This document shows, in pieces, positions 6,365-9,628 of a DNA stretch of 9,628 bases (positions are counted from its first letter, which is position 1; the number at the start of each line of letters is the position of its first letter). Source of the DNA: Flavobacteriales bacterium (GTDB taxonomy: Bacteria; Bacteroidota; Bacteroidia; Flavobacteriales_F; PHOS-HE28); the NCBI GenBank assembly GCA_020854015.1, contig JADZGG010000050.1, forward strand, positions 1-9,628, read 5' to 3'. The notes below the pieces were generated by a model that searched no databases, was not told the origin of the DNA, and was given only the letters and a program-made list of their open reading frames with translations. A program made the position numbers and the translations under genes.

Positions 6365-7705
6365 CTATCGCTTCACTGTCGAACCCTGGGCCAGGAGCTG
6401 CTCGATATCGTTGTTCACGCTCAGGATCAACAACGAAGTGGCCGTGCAGAACACCGGGCTGGTGATGCAGTGGTGGCCGTTCCAGCTACCGTCGTTGTTC
6501 TGAATACCCACCAAACGTGAGGTGGTCTGCTGGTACCAATCGCGCCAACCATTGTCCTTGCCGATCACGAGCGACTCGCCTGTCTGCAGGAAGCTCAGGA
6601 ACTCCTCCCCACCGTTGTTACCGAAGCCGCTTACCACGTTGTCCGCCTGAGCCTGCACCTTGGCCGCATTGTAGACCTGATAGGCCGTGTTCAAGCGTTC
6701 GGCGTCCGTACGTGTGTATCCGGCATCTTCCAAGGCATCCACGGAGACGGGTGCCGCTTCTGCGACCTTTCCCTCCTTCTTCGCCTTGTCCATCACATCC
6801 TTCACTTCGCGCGCCTCACGGGCACTGTTGCGCGTACTGCCGCTCACAGCGTACAAGGTGATGCCCGCCGCACGTTCGGTAACGGCCGACCCGGTGCCCA
6901 CGTCGAAGTTGGCCTTCTGGAAATCCTGGGCTTTACGGAGCGCCGAGTCATTCACCTGAGCCCCTTGGAATTTTGCCGATTCCAATGCGCTCGCGGCGAA
7001 GGAGGATTGTAACACACCGGCCCAGCCATCACCCTGCACACTGCCATCGGTGTTCTGCGAACGTTGAATGATGGATACACACTTGTTCAAGGCATTGATC
7101 CATCGGTCGTGCCGGGGATGTGAGCACGGCATGCGGCCCATGAGGTTGCTGAGGAATTGGGCGGTGAGCGCTGCATCGATGTTCTGCCCCAGCTTCACTT
7201 GGATCTGCGTGCCTTGCAACGTGGTGACGTTACGTGCCGCGTTGTCCGCCTGCTCCACGGTGATGAGCAGATGATCCGTCAACTTGCTCAGCACATTGGA
7301 ATACCGACCCTTGTCCGGCGTGTTGCCCATGCGCAGCAATGCCATGCCGACCATCGCCGTGGTGGCCGGGTCGCTCTGCACGGCATGTGGATCGATCACA
7401 TCCTGACGAGCGTGAGTGCCTGCGCCGAAACCTCCGTCCGCACCTTGCGCGCGGACCAACCAATCCAACGCCCGCTCCTCCGATCGGAACACCAGGTCCG
7501 GGGTGCTCAGCACGAAGGTGCTGTCCAGACCCTGACCTTCGTAGACCGTCCGGAACACACAGCCCTCGTGATCGGCCAGATCGTCCGATGGTACCGGGCA
7601 ATACAGATGCCCACGGTTCGCAGAACGCGAACTGAATGAAAGCAGCAAGAGCGCACTGCAACCAACGGCCGCTGCGGCCGTTGAGATGATGAAGGTCCTT
7701 TTCAT
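6365..7705 (-). CDS. Secreted alpha-toroid protein with prenyltransferase/squalene-oxidase-type repeats
   Basis: This is a 446-residue exported protein of unknown function. The N terminus (MKRTFIISTAAAAVGCSALL, running on to about residue 25) is a signal peptide or signal anchor. AVGC16 weakly resembles a lipobox, but a hydrophobic run follows the Cys, so I do not call it a lipoprotein. QW-type repeats of the alpha/alpha-toroid superfamily are visible: ALDWLVRAQGADGGFG at 79-94, VSIIQRSQNTDGSV at 210-223 and RLVGIQNNDGSWNG at 397-410. The DxDD or DCTAE motif of terpene cyclases is absent, so catalysis of that kind is unlikely. Residues about 293-355 form a charged, Ala/Glu/Lys-rich, probably helical insertion. 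The mature part has exactly six cysteines in close pairs (36/49, 194/209, 413/420), consistent with disulfides outside the cytoplasm. The ATG at 7705 fits the signal sequence; an in-frame ATG at 7792 would cross a leader hairpin and add 29 unlikely residues. Confidence 0.85.
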   Translation of the reverse strand: MKRTFIISTAAAAVGCSALLLLSFSSRSANRGHLYCPVPSDDLADHEGCVFRTVYEGQGLDSTFVLSTPDLVFRSEERALDWLVRAQGADGGFGAGTHARQDVIDPHAVQSDPATTAMVGMALLRMGNTPDKGRYSNVLSKLTDHLLITVEQADNAARNVTTLQGTQIQVKLGQNIDAALTAQFLSNLMGRMPCSHPRHDRWINALNKCVSIIQRSQNTDGSVQGDGWAGVLQSSFAASALESAKFQGAQVNDSALRKAQDFQKANFDVGTGSAVTERAAGITLYAVSGSTRNSAREAREVKDVMDKAKKEGKVAEAAPVSVDALEDAGYTRTDAERLNTAYQVYNAAKVQAQADNVVSGFGNNGGEEFLSFLQTGESLVIGKDNGWRDWYQQTTSRLVGIQNNDGSWNGHHCITSPVFCTATSLLILSVNNDIEQLLAQGSTVKR

Positions 7706-7721
7706 GATGTGTGGGGTTAGG

Positions 7722-7735
7722 CCTGCCGAAGCAGG
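7722..7735 (-). promoter_or_regulatory. Leader hairpin with TTCG tetraloop ahead of the toroid protein gene
   Basis: Read on the minus strand, CCTGC-TTCG-GCAGG is a perfect 5-bp stem closed by a C(TTCG)G tetraloop, a very stable RNA loop type. It ends 16 bases before the start codon at 7705. It could affect translation initiation or mRNA stability; that role is inferred from position. Confidence 0.45.
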
Positions 7736-7760
7736 ACGCTGTTGGACCACCCGTACACAC

Positions 7761-7792
7761 CAAACACGAACAGGTTCGATCGGACCATCCAA
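7761..7792 (-). promoter_or_regulatory. Weak candidate Bacteroidota promoter for the toroid protein gene
   Basis: On the minus strand TTG (7792-7790) and CGTGTTTG (7768-7761) are separated by 21 bases. This is compatible with the Bacteroidota -33 TTG and -7 TAnnTTTG pattern, except that the TA of the -7 element is missing. A promoter is expected here because a terminator-like hairpin separates this gene from typA. Confidence 0.2.
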
Positions 7793-7799
7793 GAACGCA

Positions 7800-7827
7800 G
7801 AACGCCGACCCCTGAAGGTCGGCGTTC
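7800..7827 (-). terminator. Strong hairpin downstream of typA, likely terminator
   Basis: GAACGCCGACC (7800-7810) and GGTCGGCGTTC (7817-7827) form a perfect 11-bp stem around a 6-base loop. It lies 19 bases after the typA stop and about 95 bases before the next gene on the same strand. No T run follows, so release may be factor-assisted, or the hairpin may act mainly to protect the mRNA 3' end. Confidence 0.7.
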
Positions 7828-7846
7828 CCGAATGTTGATCCTTGCA

Positions 7847-9628
7847 TTAAGCCTCCACCGTGCGCTTGGAAGCCTTCTTGCGGTCGTTCTCGTCCAGGAA
7901 GATCTTCCTGATCCGCAGGCTCTTCGGCGTCACCTCGAGGTACTCATCGTCGGTGATGTACTCCATGCACTCTTCCAGGCTGAACTTCACGGCAGGCGCG
8001 ATATTCTCCTTGTTGTCCGTACCACTGGCACGCATGTTCGTGAGCTGCTTGCCCTTGAGGATGTTCACCACAAGGTCATCGGTCTTCGGGTTCTCTCCGA
8101 TCACCTGGCCCATATACACCTCCTCGCCTGGATCGACGAAGAACTTGCCCCGCTCCTGTAGCTTGTTGATGGAGAACGCCACTGCAGTACCCGTGCCTCC
8201 ACTGATGATGCTGGCCGCGCGACGTACGCCGAGCTCGCCCTTCCAAGGCTCATAGCCTTTGAAGCGGTGCGCGATGATGGCCTCACCTTCAGTGGCGGTC
8301 AGGAGCGGGTTGCGCAGGCCGATGATGCCGCGCGCGGGAATGCTGAATTCGATATGGACACGGTCCCCTTTAAGGTCCATGCTGAGCAGCTCGCCCTTCC
8401 TGCGGCTCACGAGGTCGATCACCTTGCTGCTGAAGGTCTCCGGCACCTGTACCGTCAGGATCTCGATAGGCTCACAACGCTGACCATCGATCACCTTTTC
8501 GATCACTTGGGGCTGGCCCAGCTGGAACTCATAGCCTTCGCGGCGCATGGTCTCGACCAGGATACCGATGTGCAGGATGCCGCGGCCGTAAACCAGCAGC
8601 TTATCCGGTGAACCGGTCTCCTCCACCTTCATGGCCAGGTTCTTCTCGATCTCCTTGAACAGACGGTCGCGCAGATGTCGGCTGGTCACGAAATCACCCT
8701 CGCGGCCGAAGAACGGCGAGGTGTTGATGGTGAACAGCATGCTCATGGTGGGCTCGTCCACCTTCACGTAAGGAAGCGCTTCCGGGTTCTCGGAGTCGGC
8801 GATCGTGTCGCCGATATCGAAGCCCTCCAGGCCCATTACCGCGCAAAGCTCACCGCTGTATAGTTCGCGGTCCTTCACTTTCTCCTTGCCAAGGCCTTCG
8901 AAGACCATCAGCTCGGATACCTTGCCCTTCACCAGACGGCCATCGTGTTTCACGAGGTTCACGTTCTGTCCGGCCTTGATCGAACCACGGCTGACGCGTC
9001 CCACGGCGATACGCCCTTGGAAGCTGCTGTAGTCCAAGCTGGTGATCCGCATCTGAAGCGTGCCTTCGTTCCGCTTTGGAGCCGGGATGTGCTCAACGAT
9101 CATGTCCAGCAAATAGCTCACGTCCTCGGTCGGCGTCTTGGGATCGGGGCCCATCCAGCCCTGCTTGCTGCTACCATATACAACGGGGAAGTTCAGCTGG
9201 TCCTCGCTGGCGTCCAATGCGAACATCAGGTCGAACACCTGTTCGTGCACCTCGTCGGGCGTGCAGTTCGGCTTGTCCACCTTGTTGATCACCACGATCG
9301 GCTTGAGGCCCAACGCGATGGCCTTACCCAGTACGAAACGCGTCTGGGGCATGGCCCCTTCAAAAGCGTCCACCAACAGGAGCACGCCATCCGCCATGTT
9401 CAGCACGCGTTCCACTTCACCGCCGAAGTCACTGTGACCCGGGGTATCGATCACATTGATCTTCAACCCTTTGTATCGGACACTGACGTTCTTGCTCAGG
9501 ATCGTGATGCCACGCTCGCGCTCCAGGTCGTTGTTGTCAAGGATCAGCTCACCACTCTCCTGATTGTCCCGGAACAGCTGGCACTGATGCAGGATCCGAT
9601 CGACCAGGGTGGTCTTGCCGTGGTCAAC
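7847..9628 (-). CDS. typA: Ribosome-associated translational GTPase TypA/BipA, 5' end missing
   Basis: This is a GTPase of the EF-G/LepA family that binds the ribosome and supports 50S assembly and growth under cold or other stress. The frame runs open to the right edge and begins inside the G1 motif (VDHGKTTLVD), so about the first 10 residues are outside; 593 residues are visible, and the family is usually about 600-610 long. Counting from the visible edge, RGITIL (G2) is at about 39-44, DTPGHSDF (G3) at 61-68 and NKVDKP (G4) at 115-120. A GSS in VYGSSKQG serves as G5. Domain II, domain III and the BipA-specific C-terminal region follow: GIIGLRNPLLT, EGEAIIAHRFKGYEPW, GQVIGENPKTDDLVVN, and KQLTNMRASGTDNKE. 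The protein ends in a basic tail (RKKASKRTVEA). A hairpin follows the stop, which suggests the transcript ends there. Confidence 0.98.
   Translation of the reverse strand, partial: VDHGKTTLVDRILHQCQLFRDNQESGELILDNNDLERERGITILSKNVSVRYKGLKINVIDTPGHSDFGGEVERVLNMADGVLLLVDAFEGAMPQTRFVLGKAIALGLKPIVVINKVDKPNCTPDEVHEQVFDLMFALDASEDQLNFPVVYGSSKQGWMGPDPKTPTEDVSYLLDMIVEHIPAPKRNEGTLQMRITSLDYSSFQGRIAVGRVSRGSIKAGQNVNLVKHDGRLVKGKVSELMVFEGLGKEKVKDRELYSGELCAVMGLEGFDIGDTIADSENPEALPYVKVDEPTMSMLFTINTSPFFGREGDFVTSRHLRDRLFKEIEKNLAMKVEETGSPDKLLVYGRGILHIGILVETMRREGYEFQLGQPQVIEKVIDGQRCEPIEILTVQVPETFSSKVIDLVSRRKGELLSMDLKGDRVHIEFSIPARGIIGLRNPLLTATEGEAIIAHRFKGYEPWKGELGVRRAASIISGGTGTAVAFSINKLQERGKFFVDPGEEVYMGQVIGENPKTDDLVVNILKGKQLTNMRASGTDNKENIAPAVKFSLEECMEYITDDEYLEVTPKSLRIRKIFLDENDRKKASKRTVEA

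Noticed and set aside
7157..7639. Plus-strand open frame of 160 codons
   Set aside because: It is antisense to the toroid protein gene, whose frame has a signal sequence and repeat motifs.
7657..7660. Possible lipobox (AVGC16) in the toroid protein
   Set aside because: A lipobox Leu at -3 is lacking and the hydrophobic run continues past the Cys, so a plain signal peptide or anchor fits better.
1..9628. CRISPR array, tRNA/rRNA genes, insertion sequences or phage genes
   Set aside because: No regularly spaced direct repeats, cloverleaf, transposase motifs or phage-type genes were seen; all sizable regions are filled by the six named genes.

Overview
The window comes from a GC-rich (about 60% by eye) member of the Bacteroidota, most likely a Flavobacteriales-type lineage. 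Three things point there: a DnaE of the flavobacterial type (ALTDIN near the N terminus, PPDFDIDF at the active site), a DUF4421 outer-membrane-type protein, and a large secreted phosphatase. The phosphatase ends in a dockerin-like repeat module with the C terminus EQLP, a pattern I associate from memory with uncultured, GC-rich Flavobacteriales. None of the start codons has a convincing Shine-Dalgarno sequence, as is usual in this phylum.

Layout from left to right: (1) 1-1146, minus, the first 382 codons of a DNA polymerase III alpha subunit (dnaE type), running off the left edge. (2) 1282-2352, plus, a DUF4421 protein with a signal peptide and a predicted beta-rich body. (3) 2362-3489, minus, a membrane-anchored metallo-beta-lactamase-fold hydrolase of the NAPE-PLD-like/UlaG-like group; its stop lies 9 bases from the stop of the DUF4421 gene. 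(4) 3684-6266, plus, an 860-residue secreted purple-acid-phosphatase-like protein with a C-terminal module and two dockerin-like repeats. (5) 6365-7705, minus, a secreted alpha-toroid (prenyltransferase/squalene-oxidase repeat) protein of unknown function. (6) 7847-9628, minus, the ribosome-associated GTPase TypA/BipA, lacking about its first 10 residues at the right edge.

There is no obvious operon: each gene is divergent from, convergent with, or separated by a hairpin from its neighbour. dnaE and typA are housekeeping or stress-type genes. The four genes between them all encode exported or membrane-anchored products. Two of these, the NAPE-PLD-like hydrolase and the purple-acid-phosphatase-like protein, are divergently transcribed from one 194-base region and both belong to phospho-ester hydrolase families, so a shared role at the cell surface is possible but unproven.

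I found no tRNA or rRNA gene, CRISPR array, insertion sequence or clear horizontally acquired island. The least explained parts are the C-terminal module of the phosphatase (about 5520-6266) and the secreted toroid protein. I do not see a complete novel multi-gene system.
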